In this document: positions 1-8,820 of the stretch, piece by piece | Position numbering within the stretch: the stretch's first letter is position 1 | How the letters are laid out: every line of letters starts with the position of its first letter | NCBI RefSeq assembly: GCF_001043975.1 | Contig: NZ_LABY01000020.1 | Span: 1-62,816, forward strand | Direction: 5' to 3' | Length of the DNA: 62,816 nucleotides | Source of the DNA: Methylobacterium variabile | GTDB taxonomy: Bacteria > Pseudomonadota > Alphaproteobacteria > Rhizobiales > Beijerinckiaceae | Notes under the pieces: model-generated | The model's input: only the letters and a program-made list of their open reading frames with translations | Told to the model about the DNA's origin: nothing | The model's database searches: none | Program-made: the position numbers and the translations under genes

Positions 1-926
1 ACGGCGAGGCGGGGCTCGCCCGGATCGCCGCCGAGCGCTTCGACGTCGTCGCCCTCGACCACCACATGCCGCAGGAGACCGGCCTCGAGATCCTGCCGCG
101 CATCCGCGCCCTGCCGGAGGCGCCGCCGGTCATCTACGTCACCGGCTCGGAGGACAGCCGCGTCGCCGTGGCGGCCCTGAAGGCGGGCGCCGTCGACTAC
201 GTCTGGAAGGACCTTCAGGGCCACTTCCGCGAGCTCCTCGCCGAGGCGGTCGCGACGGCGGTGCTGCAGGACCGCACCCGCCGCGAGAAGGAGCGGGCCG
301 AGGCCGAGGTGCGGGAGGCCCGGGACCGGGCCGAACTGCTGCTGCGCGAGGTCAACCACCGGGTGGCCAACAGCCTCGCCCTGGTGGCGGCGCTGGTGCG
401 GATGCAGGCCAACACCGTCACCGACGCCTCCGCCCGCGCCGCCCTCGAGGAAACCCAGACCCGCATCACCGCGATCGCCGGCATCCACCGCCGCCTCTAC
501 ACCTCCAACGACGTGCGGGTGGTGGCCGTCGACGCTTACCTGGCGACCCTGGTGGAGGATCTCGACGGGGCGATGAACGCCACCGGCCAGCGCCACCGCA
601 TCCTGCTCGACGCCGTTCCGGTCGAGGTGGCGACCGACAAGGCGGTCTCCCTCGGGGTGATCGTCACGGAGATCGTCACCAACGCCTACAAGTACGCCTA
701 TCCGGAGGGCGTCACCGGCGAGATCCGCATCACCGCGCGGCGCGACGGCAACACCTTGCGCCTCACCGTGGCCGATGACGGCGTCGGCTGGCAGGGCGCC
801 GGCACCCCGCGCGGCACGGGCCTCGGCTCGCGCATCGTGCGCGCCATGGCGTCGAACCTGCGGGCCCAGATCGATTACGCCCAGGCCGAGAAGGGCACGG
901 CGGCGAGCATCGACATCGCGCTGTGA
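1..926 (+). CDS. Receiver/HisKA_2-type sensor histidine kinase (5' partial)
   Basis: The frame is open from base 3, so the true start lies outside the window; 307 residues are visible. The N-terminus is the second half of a response-regulator receiver domain: the phospho-acceptor Asp is codon 57-59 in the motif ALDHHMP. A short coiled linker rich in Glu and Arg follows, then a HisKA_2/HWE-type dimerisation box REVNHRVANS with the phosphorylated His at codon 357-359. The C-terminal ATPase has an N-box VTEIVTNAYKY and the ADDGVGW glycine box. No membrane segment is visible, so it is probably cytoplasmic. Kinases of this class often feed the PhyR/EcfG general stress response in alphaproteobacteria; that role is inferred from class only. 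Confidence 0.85.
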   Translation, partial: GEAGLARIAAERFDVVALDHHMPQETGLEILPRIRALPEAPPVIYVTGSEDSRVAVAALKAGAVDYVWKDLQGHFRELLAEAVATAVLQDRTRREKERAEAEVREARDRAELLLREVNHRVANSLALVAALVRMQANTVTDASARAALEETQTRITAIAGIHRRLYTSNDVRVVAVDAYLATLVEDLDGAMNATGQRHRILLDAVPVEVATDKAVSLGVIVTEIVTNAYKYAYPEGVTGEIRITARRDGNTLRLTVADDGVGWQGAGTPRGTGLGSRIVRAMASNLRAQIDYAQAEKGTAASIDIAL

Positions 927-1254
927 TCGACGTCCCCGGCCCGGGCGCGTCTCGCGGATACGTTTTCCCTGCGCCGTCTCGTCTCCAGGCCTCCTTTTTC
1001 GCTGCGTCGGGCGCCTCGCCTCGACGACGTGCGCTCTCGGCCTCCGCGGCGCAGGGCCGTTCGGGGAGAGCGACCCCGGCATCGCCCGACGGCCATCGGC
1101 ACCACCCGCGCGCATCCCCGGAATTCTGCGCAATTGCTTAACCGATCGAAACCCGGCCTTAAGACAACCTTCAAGCACCCAGGCGGCGTTAACATCCGGG
1201 TAGGGCTCGCGACGGCTAGCTGGGCACGAACGGAGCATCCGAGAGGATTTCGTC
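927..1254. other. Intergenic region, 328 bp
   Basis: No convincing gene here. The right half is noticeably AT-richer (about 1130-1190, with runs such as CAATTGCTTAA), which suits a promoter for the downstream GTG-start gene, but I cannot assign clear -35 and -10 boxes. Confidence 0.4.
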
Positions 1255-1638
1255 GTGATCGAGATCAGCAGCCCTGCCGCGGCGTATCCGCCGGCCGCGG
1301 TGGAACCGGCCGTGCGGAACACCACCTCCCGCTCCCCTCAGGCCAGCGCCAGCCCACCCCTCGAACCGGCGGTGACGCTCGACCTGAGCCCGGAGGCCCG
1401 GAAGCCGGCCGGGCAGACCGCCGAACCGCCGCCGGAGAGTTCCGAGGTCGGCTCGGACCGGGCCCTCTACCGGCGCGATCCCGACAGCCGGCAGATCGTG
1501 TTCCAGGTCGTCGGCCCGGACGGATCGGTCGTCGAGCAGCTCCCCTCGGAGGCGGTCCTGCGGGCGCGGACCTATGCCCGCAAGGCGCAGGCGGCCCGGA
1601 CGGCGGAGATCGGCACGAGCGTCGCGCGCTCGGCCTGA
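1255..1638 (+). CDS. FlaG-like small protein
   Basis: 127 residues from a GTG start that follows a good Shine-Dalgarno GAGAGGA about 8 bases upstream. The first 70 residues are Pro/Ala-rich and probably disordered. The segment around residues 75-105 (RRDPDSRQIVFQVV, then GPDGSVVEQLPSEA) matches the pattern of FlaG flagellar proteins, where a basic DxxTGxIVxQVxD strand is followed by GEVIRQIPPEE. FlaG affects flagellar filament length in other bacteria. The assignment rests on this short motif only. An flaF gene is about 11 kb away, but no flagellin or flbT lies nearby. Confidence 0.5.
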   Translation: MIEISSPAAAYPPAAVEPAVRNTTSRSPQASASPPLEPAVTLDLSPEARKPAGQTAEPPPESSEVGSDRALYRRDPDSRQIVFQVVGPDGSVVEQLPSEAVLRARTYARKAQAARTAEIGTSVARSA

Positions 1639-1729
1639 TGGCCGAACATCGCGGGCGCTCCATATCCTGTAGGGTTGCGCTCCGAGAGCCGACGCGCATC
1701 GAGCCGACGCGCAGCTGGAGCCGGACGCC

Positions 1730-2065
1730 ATGCCCACGACGCCCCCCTCCCTCGATGCCACGACCTACGCCGACCTACGCCAAGCGGTCGGCGATCAGGC
1801 ATTGCCAGTGCTGCTCGGGCGCTTCCAGGCCCAGCTGCGGGACTGGTCGGTGACGGGGGAGCCGGCGGTGCTCGGCGCGACGGCGCACGGCGTCATCGCC
1901 TCGTCGGGCCTGATCGGTTTTACCCGGCTGTCGCACCTCTGCGCCGCCCTGGAGACGGCCTGCCAGGCGGGCGACCCCGAGGAGGTTCGCCGGCTCGCCG
2001 CCGAGGTGGCGGCCGAGAAGGCGGTGGCCGAGGCCGAGGTGTCCCGGCTGATCGCGGCGGGCTGA
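1730..2065 (+). CDS. Hpt-domain histidine phosphotransfer protein
   Basis: A 111-residue, mainly helical protein made of a single Hpt domain. The phospho-acceptor is His53 in TAHGVIASSGLIGF, which corresponds to the family pattern AHxxKGxxxxxG with the usual Lys-Gly replaced by Val-Ile. The helix with LSHLCAALE follows as in other Hpt modules. Such proteins carry phosphate between a receiver and a second response regulator in the cytoplasm. It sits about 800 bp downstream of a receiver-containing kinase on the same strand, so a common phosphorelay is possible but not shown. Confidence 0.65.
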   Translation: MPTTPPSLDATTYADLRQAVGDQALPVLLGRFQAQLRDWSVTGEPAVLGATAHGVIASSGLIGFTRLSHLCAALETACQAGDPEEVRRLAAEVAAEKAVAEAEVSRLIAAG

Positions 2066-2118
2066 CGCCCGTTCGGGCCGAGCCAGCGCCGTCGGACGCG
2101 TTCGACGGCGCCGCGGTC

Positions 2119-3768
2119 TCAGGCCACGCGTCGCGTGTCGGTCCAGGTCGCCCCACCGGCGAGGCGGTAATCGACGCTCTCGGAGAGCCGGCCGGTCGGC
2201 ACGACCCGGACCGCCTCGGGCCGGGAGAGCTCGTCGCAGCGCGCCAGGGCCTCGTCGACGTCGAGGGGGGCGGGCATCGCGCCACCGAGGCGGCGCCACC
2301 ACTGCACCGCCTTCTCACGGGCGAAGCCCGAAGCCTCGAGGTCTAGGCGCACAACCGTCGCGTCCTCGTCGCCCTCGAGGGCCACCGCCAGGACGTCCGG
2401 AGCGCGCGGGCGCGCCTCGCGCCGGAACGCCCAGCCGGCCACCGGCCACCAGCGTGCGTGCGCCTCGCGCACGACCGCGACGGTGCCGGCGGACAGGACC
2501 GCGGTCTCGTCGTCGGCCACCGCCTCGTGCGGCATCTCCGCCTCGTCCTCCTCCGGCTCGACCCAGCAGGCCTCGCAGGTGCTGGCGTTGAGCGCGATGA
2601 GGGCGCCGCAGCCCGGGCAGGGCTTGGCCCGGGGACCGCCCTCGCCGAGGAGCCGCGCCCGCGCCACGGCGTTGGCCGAGAGCACGTCGATCGGGCCGTG
2701 CCGGCGCACCAGCCCGGCATAGTCGAGCACCAGGGCGTCGGCCTTGCCGGGCGCCCGCCGCAGGCCACGGCCGACCTGCTGCACGTAGAGACCGGTGCTC
2801 TGGGTCGGGCGCAGGAGCGCGATCAGGTCGACCTCCGGCACGTTGAAGCCCGTCGCCAGCACCCCGACCGAGGTGAGGCAGCGCAGGCGCCCGGCCCGGA
2901 AGTCGCGCACGATGCGGTCGCGCTCGCGCTTGCCCGTCTCACCCGAGATCGCCTCGCAGGAGATGCCTTCCGCCCGGATCGCGTCGCGGACCGCGTCGGC
3001 GTGCTTCACCCCGGCGCAGAAGGCGAGCCAGGCCCGACGGCCGGCGCCGTAGGCCACCAGCTCGGCCACGGCGGCCTTGGTGATGACGTCGCGGTTCACC
3101 GCCGCCTCGAGGGCGCCCGGCACGTAGTCGCCGGCCCGCAGGGGCACGCCGCTGACGTCGAGGATCGTGGCGGTCGCCTTCGAGACGAGCAGCGCGAGGT
3201 AGCCCTCGCGGATCAGGTCGCCGACCTGGGCCTCGTAGACGATGCGGTCGAAGACCCGGCCGGCGCCCTCGTCGAGGCGGCCGCTGTCGAGACGGTAGGG
3301 CGTGGCGGTCAGCCCGACGAGGCGCATCCCGGGCGAGCGTGCCCGCACCGCGTCGAGGAAGCGGCCGTAGCGGGTGTCGGCGTCGCGCGGGATCAGGTGA
3401 GCCTCGTCGACGATCACGAGGTCGAAGCCCCCGGTCGCCTCGACCCGGTTCCACACCGACTGGATGCCGCAGAACAGGATGGCCTTCGTCTCCTCCCGCC
3501 GTCCGAGGCCGGCCGAGACGATGCCGGCCGGGGCCTCGGGCCAGAGCCCGAGGAGCTCGGCGTGGTTCTGGGCGATCAGCTCGCGGGTATGGGTGACGAC
3601 GGCGATCCGGGCCCCGGGGTCGCGGGCCATGGTCTCCCGCACCAGGGTGGCGATGACGAGGCTCTTGCCGGCCCCGGTCGGCAGCACGATCAGGCCGTTG
3701 CGGCCGCCGCGCGCCCAATCGGCCTGGAGCGCGTCGAGGCTCGCGCGCTGGTAGGGACGAAGCAGCAT
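2119..3768 (-). CDS. radD: RadD-like superfamily II helicase
   Basis: 549 residues, ATG start. Motif I is LPTGAGKS at about residues 29-36; TRELIAQNHAE follows, the Walker B box is DEAH at 121-124, and the motif VI region is QQVGRGLRRAPGK. Near residue 405 a four-cysteine zinc ribbon (CPGC ... CEAC) follows the helicase core, the arrangement seen in RadD/YejH of E. coli, whose N-terminal motifs also match closely. RadD is a cytoplasmic ATPase linked to recombination-dependent repair and interacts with SSB. The last 130 residues are lineage-specific. The gene ends 54 bp from the convergent Hpt gene. The RadD assignment is by motif order, so another SF2 family is possible. Confidence 0.75.
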   Translation of the reverse strand: MLLRPYQRASLDALQADWARGGRNGLIVLPTGAGKSLVIATLVRETMARDPGARIAVVTHTRELIAQNHAELLGLWPEAPAGIVSAGLGRREETKAILFCGIQSVWNRVEATGGFDLVIVDEAHLIPRDADTRYGRFLDAVRARSPGMRLVGLTATPYRLDSGRLDEGAGRVFDRIVYEAQVGDLIREGYLALLVSKATATILDVSGVPLRAGDYVPGALEAAVNRDVITKAAVAELVAYGAGRRAWLAFCAGVKHADAVRDAIRAEGISCEAISGETGKRERDRIVRDFRAGRLRCLTSVGVLATGFNVPEVDLIALLRPTQSTGLYVQQVGRGLRRAPGKADALVLDYAGLVRRHGPIDVLSANAVARARLLGEGGPRAKPCPGCGALIALNASTCEACWVEPEEDEAEMPHEAVADDETAVLSAGTVAVVREAHARWWPVAGWAFRREARPRAPDVLAVALEGDEDATVVRLDLEASGFAREKAVQWWRRLGGAMPAPLDVDEALARCDELSRPEAVRVVPTGRLSESVDYRLAGGATWTDTRRVA

Positions 3769-3886
3769 CGCGCCGCCATAGCCGGATCAGGTTTGCTCAT
3801 CCAGGCTTGACAGCAGTGGCAGGGCGGGCAGGCCGCCTCTTCGCATCGGAGGCGAATCGGAGAAGGAACTGTAACGGCGGTGGCGC

Positions 3887-3920
3887 GGGATCCCCGCTCC
3901 CGTGAGGGAGCGGGGATCCC
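3887..3920. terminator. 15-bp perfect hairpin between the transglutaminase-like gene and radD
   Basis: Arms 3887-3901 and 3906-3920 are exact reverse complements (GGGATCCCCGCTCCC) around a GTGA loop. It lies 13 bp past the stop of the minus-strand transglutaminase gene and about 120 bp before the radD start. There is no T-run on either strand, so it may be an mRNA-stabilising or Rho-assisted end rather than a classic terminator. Confidence 0.5.
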
Positions 3921-3932
3921 GGACCTCGTCCC

Positions 3933-4778
3933 TTACTCGGCAGCCTGGAGCCACTGCGCCTGCGGCGCCGGCTCGGTCACCTCGTCGGTGTGGACCTCGA
4001 ACTTGGCGAGCCAGGCGGGGCCGAAGCTCGTCGAGATCGCCACGTCGGTGGCGTCGCGGCCGCGGGCCATGAGGATGCGGCCGATGCGGGGCCGGTTGTG
4101 GCGGGCATCGAACGTGTACCAGCGCCCGCCGAGATAGGCTTCGAACCAGGCCGAGAAGTCCATCGGGTCGGGCACCGCCGGCACGCCGATGTCGCCGAGA
4201 TAGCCGGTGCAGTAGCGCGCCGGGATGTTCATGCAGCGGCAGAACGTGATGGCGAGGTGCGCGAAGTCGCGGCAGACGCCCTCGCGCTGGGTGTAGCCGT
4301 CGAGCGCGCTGCGGGTGGCGTCGGCGCGCTGGTAGTCGAAGCGGATCCGCTCGTGGACGTAGTCGACGATGGCCTGGACCCGGGCCCAGCCCTCGGGCGT
4401 GGTGCCGAACAGCTGCCAGGCGGTGTTCGACAGCTTGTCGGTGTCGCAGTAGCGGCTGCCGAGCAGGAAGGGCAGCACCTCGTCCGGCAGGTCCTGCACC
4501 GGGTGCTGCACCGCGTCCGGCGCGTACTCGTCGACCGCGCCGCTGTCCTCGACCAGGAAGTCGGACGAGAACGTGATGCGGCCGCCCGGCGCGGTGACCC
4601 GGGTGCAGACGTTGCCGAAGGAATCGACGAACTGGTGCGCGGGGACCGGCGGGTCGATGGTCATGGTATCGGGCGTGATCAGGTCGCCGGCCCGGGACGG
4701 ATGGACGTTGAGCATCAGGACCATCGGCGTCGGGCCAGGCGTATCGAAGGCAATCGAGTAGCCGGTGCGGATCTTCAT
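3933..4778 (-). CDS. Transglutaminase-like cysteine peptidase family protein
   Basis: 281 residues, starting at ATG 4778; a GTG 36 bp further upstream is less likely because the conserved start of the fold is MKIRTGY. After an N-terminal beta-rich region comes the transglutaminase core: the catalytic Cys in EGVCRDFAH (about residue 160), then WFEAYLGGRWYTFDARH with the catalytic His and Asp region. There is no signal peptide, so it is probably cytoplasmic. Bacterial members are usually peptidases or amidases rather than cross-linking enzymes; the substrate is unknown. Related genes are often found next to alpha-E and circularly permuted ATP-grasp genes, which are absent here. Confidence 0.8.
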   Translation of the reverse strand: MKIRTGYSIAFDTPGPTPMVLMLNVHPSRAGDLITPDTMTIDPPVPAHQFVDSFGNVCTRVTAPGGRITFSSDFLVEDSGAVDEYAPDAVQHPVQDLPDEVLPFLLGSRYCDTDKLSNTAWQLFGTTPEGWARVQAIVDYVHERIRFDYQRADATRSALDGYTQREGVCRDFAHLAITFCRCMNIPARYCTGYLGDIGVPAVPDPMDFSAWFEAYLGGRWYTFDARHNRPRIGRILMARGRDATDVAISTSFGPAWLAKFEVHTDEVTEPAPQAQWLQAAE

Positions 4779-4929
4779 CGTGGCGTCCACGCAATTCAAG
4801 AAACGTGGTGCCACAAGCCTCGACGGGCCGAGTTGTTCCGAGTTCTCGGCCGTTTCGGCCCGCCGCCTTTGCTCAAATGTTGGGCATGCGAGGGCCCCGG
4901 TCGCATATGTCTGCTTTCCGACAGCCGCG

Positions 4930-6279
4930 TCAGGCGCCGGTGAACGTGTCGACGAGGAGCTTCAGGTTCAGCCCCACGATCACCGCGGCGATGGCCCAGG
5001 CCAGGACCTTGAGCCAGGCCGGGATCACGAGGGCGCCCATCTTGGCCGGGTCCGAGACGAAGCGCACCAGCGGGATCACCGCGAAGGGCAGCTGCATCGA
5101 GAGCACGACCTGGCTCAGCACCAGGAGCCGGGCCGTGCCCTGCTCGCCGTAGAGGCCCGTCACCACCACCACCGGCACGATGGCGATGCCGCGGGTGAGG
5201 AGGCGGCGCGCCCAGTCCGGCAGCCGCAGGCGCAGGAAGCCCTCCATCACGATCTGGCCCGCCAGGGTGGCGGTGACCGTGGAGTTGAGGCCCGAGGCGA
5301 GGAGCGCGAGGGCGAACAGGGTCGAGGCGAGGCCGACGCCCAGCAGCGGCGAGAGCAGGGCGTGGGCCTCCTCGATCTCCTGCACCCCGGTGTGGCCGCT
5401 GCCGTGGAAGACCTTGGCCGCCATGATCAGGATCGCGGCGTTGACGAAGAGCGCCAGCGTCAGCGCGATGGTCGAATCGGCGACGGCGAAGCGCAGGGCG
5501 CTCTTCTTGCCCGCCTCGTCGCGCGGATAGGCCCGGGTCTGCACGATCGAGGAGTGCAGGTAGAGGTTGTGGGGCATCACCGTGGCGCCCAGGATGCCGA
5601 TGGCGAGGTAGAGCGCCGCCGGGTCGGTGACGATCTGGGCGGACGGCACGAAGCCGCCGAGCACGTCGCGGACCGGCGGCGCGGCCATCGCGATCTGGAT
5701 CGCGAAACAGGCGAAGATGATCGTCAGGAGCGCGATCACGAAGGCCTCAAGGGCCCGGAAGCCCCGGCGCATCAGGAGCAGGATCAGCAGCACGTCGAGG
5801 CCGGTCAGGATCGCACCGGCGAGCAGCGGCAGGCCGAACAGGAGCTTGAGGGCGATCGCGGTGCCGATCACCTCGGCGAGGTCGCAGGCGATGATCGCCG
5901 CCTCGCAGGCGAGCCAGAGAGCGATCCCGACCGGGCGCGGATAGGCGTCGCGGCAGGCCTGGGCGAGGTCGCGGCCGGTGGCGATGCCGAGGCGCGCGGC
6001 GAGCGCCTGGAGCACCACCGCCATCAGGTTCGAGAGCAGGATGACGGCGAGCAGGGTGTAGCCGAACTGCGCCCCGCCGGCGATGTCGGTGGCCCAGTTG
6101 CCCGGGTCCATATAGCCGACCGAGACCATGTAGCCGGGGCCGAGGAAGGCCAGCAGCCGCCGCGGCCACGAGCCGGTGAGGCGCACCGGCACGCTCGCGT
6201 TCATCGCCCCGAGGCTCGGCTCCGCCGCCCCGTCGCCGGCGCGCCACGCCCATCCGTCTCGCATCAGCCCGTGCTCCAT
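4930..6279 (-). CDS. mntH: Nramp-family divalent metal transporter MntH
   Basis: 449 residues with about eleven hydrophobic segments. The metal-binding DPGN motif is in transmembrane segment 1 ([11 protein letters not shown]) and the MPHN motif in segment 6 ([13 protein letters not shown]), both diagnostic of Nramp transporters. It probably imports Mn(II), coupled to protons, across the inner membrane. Its ATG lies 28 bp downstream of a perfect inverted repeat that resembles an MntR box, which supports manganese repression. The gene is monocistronic; the next gene upstream, tadA, ends 75 bp away on the same strand. Confidence 0.93.
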   Translation of the reverse strand: MEHGLMRDGWAWRAGDGAAEPSLGAMNASVPVRLTGSWPRRLLAFLGPGYMVSVGYMDPGNWATDIAGGAQFGYTLLAVILLSNLMAVVLQALAARLGIATGRDLAQACRDAYPRPVGIALWLACEAAIIACDLAEVIGTAIALKLLFGLPLLAGAILTGLDVLLILLLMRRGFRALEAFVIALLTIIFACFAIQIAMAAPPVRDVLGGFVPSAQIVTDPAALYLAIGILGATVMPHNLYLHSSIVQTRAYPRDEAGKKSALRFAVADSTIALTLALFVNAAILIMAAKVFHGSGHTGVQEIEEAHALLSPLLGVGLASTLFALALLASGLNSTVTATLAGQIVMEGFLRLRLPDWARRLLTRGIAIVPVVVVTGLYGEQGTARLLVLSQVVLSMQLPFAVIPLVRFVSDPAKMGALVIPAWLKVLAWAIAAVIVGLNLKLLVDTFTGA

Positions 6280-6306
6280 CGCGCCCGATCGATCCGGGCC
6301 CGGGTC

Positions 6307-6324
6307 ATATAGCCACTGCTATAT
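6307..6324 (-). promoter_or_regulatory. MntR-like operator upstream of mntH
   Basis: A perfect dyad ATATAGC-CACT-GCTATAT lies 28-45 bp upstream of the mntH start in an otherwise GC-rich gap. It matches the core of the E. coli MntR box (ATAGC, four bases, GCTAT). Binding by a DtxR-family MntR is inferred from this match; no regulator gene is in the window. Confidence 0.7.
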
Positions 6325-6353
6325 TGATTTGAGAAGGCTGAATTCGTGGTCGG

Positions 6354-6842
6354 TCAGGACCGTCGGTCCCGGAAGAAGTCCCGCAGGAGCGCGGCGGCCT
6401 CGCTCTCGCGCAGGCCCCCGTAGACCTCGGGGGCGTGGTGGCAGGTCGGCTGGTTGAAGAAGCGCGGGCCGTGCTCGACGGCGCCGCCCTTGGGGTCGCC
6501 GGCGGCGAAGTAGAGCCGGCGGATGCGCGCGAAGCTGATGGCGCCCGCGCACATGGCGCAGGGCTCGAGCGTGACGTACAGGTCGCAGCCGGTCAGGCGC
6601 TCGTCGGCGAGCGCCGCGCAGGCGGCGCGGATGGCCAGGATCTCGGCGTGGGCCGTGGGGTCGCGGTCGGCCCGGGGCCGGTTGCCGGCGACCGCCAGCA
6701 CCGCCCCGTCCCGCACCACGACGGCGCCGACCGGCACCTCGCCCCGCGCCGCCGCCTCCCGGGCCGCGTCGAAGGCCAGGCCGAGAGGGTCCGGACGCGG
6801 GGCCCCGCTTGCGGATGGGTCTCCCCTTGCAAAATCGCGCAT
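6354..6842 (-). CDS. tadA: tRNA-specific adenosine deaminase TadA
   Basis: 162 residues from ATG 6842 with GTGGAA just upstream; a TTG at 6863 is an alternative start. It has the zinc-dependent deaminase signature: THAEI with the catalytic Glu, and PCAMC with the two zinc-binding cysteines. The downstream motif ARIRRLYFAAGDPKGGA is typical of TadA, which converts A34 of tRNA-Arg(ACG) to inosine in the cytoplasm. It is divergent from the pseudouridine synthase gene, with only 44 bp between the two starts, so the promoters must overlap. Confidence 0.92.
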   Translation of the reverse strand: MRDFARGDPSASGAPRPDPLGLAFDAAREAAARGEVPVGAVVVRDGAVLAVAGNRPRADRDPTAHAEILAIRAACAALADERLTGCDLYVTLEPCAMCAGAISFARIRRLYFAAGDPKGGAVEHGPRFFNQPTCHHAPEVYGGLRESEAAALLRDFFRDRRS

Positions 6843-6886
6843 CGGTTCCACTCGCGTCGACAAACCCCGTCTGGTATCAGGCGCGC

Positions 6887-8806
6887 ATGAACGACATCAA
6901 CGACGACGAGACCGGGGCGCCGCAGCGGCGTCGCGGACGGGACGAGGCATCCGCGGGCTCCCCGGACGGGGGGCAGGCCTCGACCAAGCCGGCCGCAGGT
7001 CAGGGCAAGGCGGCTCAGGGCAAGGCGGCAGCGACGCCGGCGGCCGAGCCGGAGCCGGAGCGCATCGCCAAGGCGATCGCCCGGGCGGGCGTGGCCTCGC
7101 GGCGCGACGCCGAGGCGATGATCCTTGAGGGCCGCGTGACGCTGAACGGGGCGCGCCTCGACTCCCCGGCGATCAACGTCACGCCCGACGACCGCATCAC
7201 GGTCGACGGCGAGCCGCTGCCCACCCGCGAGCGCACCCGGCTGTGGCTCTTCCACAAGCCCCGCGGCGTGGTGACCACCGCCCGCGACCCCGAGGGGCGC
7301 CAGACGGTGTTCGACGTCCTGCCCGAGGACCTGCCCCGGGTGGTGGCGGTGGGCCGGCTCGACATCAACACCGAGGGGCTCCTGCTCCTCACCAACGACG
7401 GCGGCCTCGCCAAGGTCATCGCGCATCCGGAGACCGGCTGGCTCCGGCGCTACCGCGTGCGCGCCTTCGGCGACGTCGACCAGGCGATGCTGGACGGCCT
7501 GCGCAAGGGCGTGACCATCGACGGGATGGAGTACGGCCCGATCGAGGCGACGATCGACCGGGCCCAGGGCGACAACGTCTGGCTGACGCTCGGCCTGCGC
7601 GAGGGCAAGAACCGCGAGGTCAAGCGCATCCTGGAGCATCTCGGCCTGTCGGTGAACCGGTTGATCCGGCTCTCCTTCGGACCGTTCCAGCTCGGCGACC
7701 TCGAGGTCGGGCTGGTGGAGGAGATCCGCACCCGGGTGCTGAAGGACCAGCTCGGCAACACCCTGGCCGAGCAGGCCGGCGTCGACTTCACCAGCCCGGT
7801 GCGCGAGCCGATCGCGCCGTTCGGCTCGCCCAAGGCCGCCGCCCGCAAGGCGGCGCAGGAGGGAGCCGCCCGCGGGCGCGACCCGGCCCGGCCGCAATTC
7901 GGCAAGCCGCCCGGCGCGCCGGCCGCCCGCCGCGCACCGGCGCCGCCGCGCACGGTCTGGCGCGATCCCGAGGCCGAGGCCGCCGGCGACCTGCCGAACC
8001 GCGGACGGGTGCACCGGCGCGGCGACAGCCCGCAGGAGATCCGCGCCGCCACCGCCGACGCCCCGCGCAAGCGCGTCGGCGCCATCGCCAGCGGCGATCG
8101 CCGGGTTCTGGTCGAGCGCCTGGTCGCCCAGCCGCAGGAGGAGGCGGCCCCGCATCGCCGCACCAAGTTCCGCGACGGCGCGCCGAACCGGGCTCCCGAG
8201 GGCGACGCCCGCCCGATGCGGCGCTCCCGCGACGACGCGGCGCCGGCGCGCAGCGCCCGGGGCGGCGCCAAGGCCGGCCTCGCCGATGACGGCGGCCGCG
8301 GCTTCGGCCGGGCCGGCGGACGCCCGGAGGGCGGCGAGGGCCGTGGCTTCGGGGCGAAGGGCGGCGGCGGCCGCTCGTTCGAAGGCCGCTCGTTCAACAA
8401 GGGCGCCGGAGAGGGGCGCTCGTTCGGCAGCGGCAGGAGCGGCGAGGGCCGCTCGTTCGGCGGTAAGGGCGGCGAAGGCCGCGGCTTCGCCGGCAAGGGC
8501 GAGGGTCGCTCGTTCGGCGGCGAGGGTCGCGGCTTCGCTGGCAAGGGCGAGGGTCGTCCCGCCGGCGGTCGGGGCGGCGAGGGCCGCTCCTTTGCGGGCA
8601 AGGGCTCTGCGGGCAAAGGCTTCGCAGACAAGAGCTTCGCAGGCAAGGGCGGTCCCGGCGGCGGCCGTCCGGGCGGCGGCGGAAAGCCCTTCGGCAAGCC
8701 CAGCGGCGGGTTCCGTCCCGGCGGCGGTGGCGGGGCGAAGCCCGGCGGGCGCGGCGCGCGGCCGGGCGGCCGTCCCGGCGGCGGCCGGCCGCCGCGCGGG
8801 GCCTGA
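6887..8806 (+). CDS. rluB: RsuA/RluB-family pseudouridine synthase with long Gly/Arg repeat tail
   Basis: 639 residues from ATG 6887. An Ala/Lys-rich start of about 50 residues is followed by an S4 RNA-binding domain (RIAKAIARAGVASRRDAE) and a RsuA-type catalytic domain with the active-site Asp159 in GRLDINTEGLLLLTNDG. The domain ends near residue 290; relatives are usually 250-350 residues long. The rest is a disordered tail ending in about ten GRSF or GRGF units mixed with AGKG and GGEGR, then a GGRPGGG run. The enzyme isomerises uridine in rRNA, by family in 23S rRNA. The tail probably adds RNA binding. rsmD follows 14 bp downstream, so the two rRNA-modifying genes are likely one operon. 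Confidence 0.85.
   Translation: MNDINDDETGAPQRRRGRDEASAGSPDGGQASTKPAAGQGKAAQGKAAATPAAEPEPERIAKAIARAGVASRRDAEAMILEGRVTLNGARLDSPAINVTPDDRITVDGEPLPTRERTRLWLFHKPRGVVTTARDPEGRQTVFDVLPEDLPRVVAVGRLDINTEGLLLLTNDGGLAKVIAHPETGWLRRYRVRAFGDVDQAMLDGLRKGVTIDGMEYGPIEATIDRAQGDNVWLTLGLREGKNREVKRILEHLGLSVNRLIRLSFGPFQLGDLEVGLVEEIRTRVLKDQLGNTLAEQAGVDFTSPVREPIAPFGSPKAAARKAAQEGAARGRDPARPQFGKPPGAPAARRAPAPPRTVWRDPEAEAAGDLPNRGRVHRRGDSPQEIRAATADAPRKRVGAIASGDRRVLVERLVAQPQEEAAPHRRTKFRDGAPNRAPEGDARPMRRSRDDAAPARSARGGAKAGLADDGGRGFGRAGGRPEGGEGRGFGAKGGGGRSFEGRSFNKGAGEGRSFGSGRSGEGRSFGGKGGEGRGFAGKGEGRSFGGEGRGFAGKGEGRPAGGRGGEGRSFAGKGSAGKGFADKSFAGKGGPGGGRPGGGGKPFGKPSGGFRPGGGGGAKPGGRGARPGGRPGGGRPPRGA
8326..8806 (+). repeat. Degenerate coding repeat region in the pseudouridine synthase tail
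   Basis: The DNA repeats units of roughly 24-36 bp encoding GEGRSF/GRGF plus GGKG or AGKG. They vary at synonymous and codon-pair level, so the array is old or under selection on the protein. It stays in frame to the stop. Confidence 0.75.
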
Positions 8807-8820
8807 GCGGGCCTCGAGCG

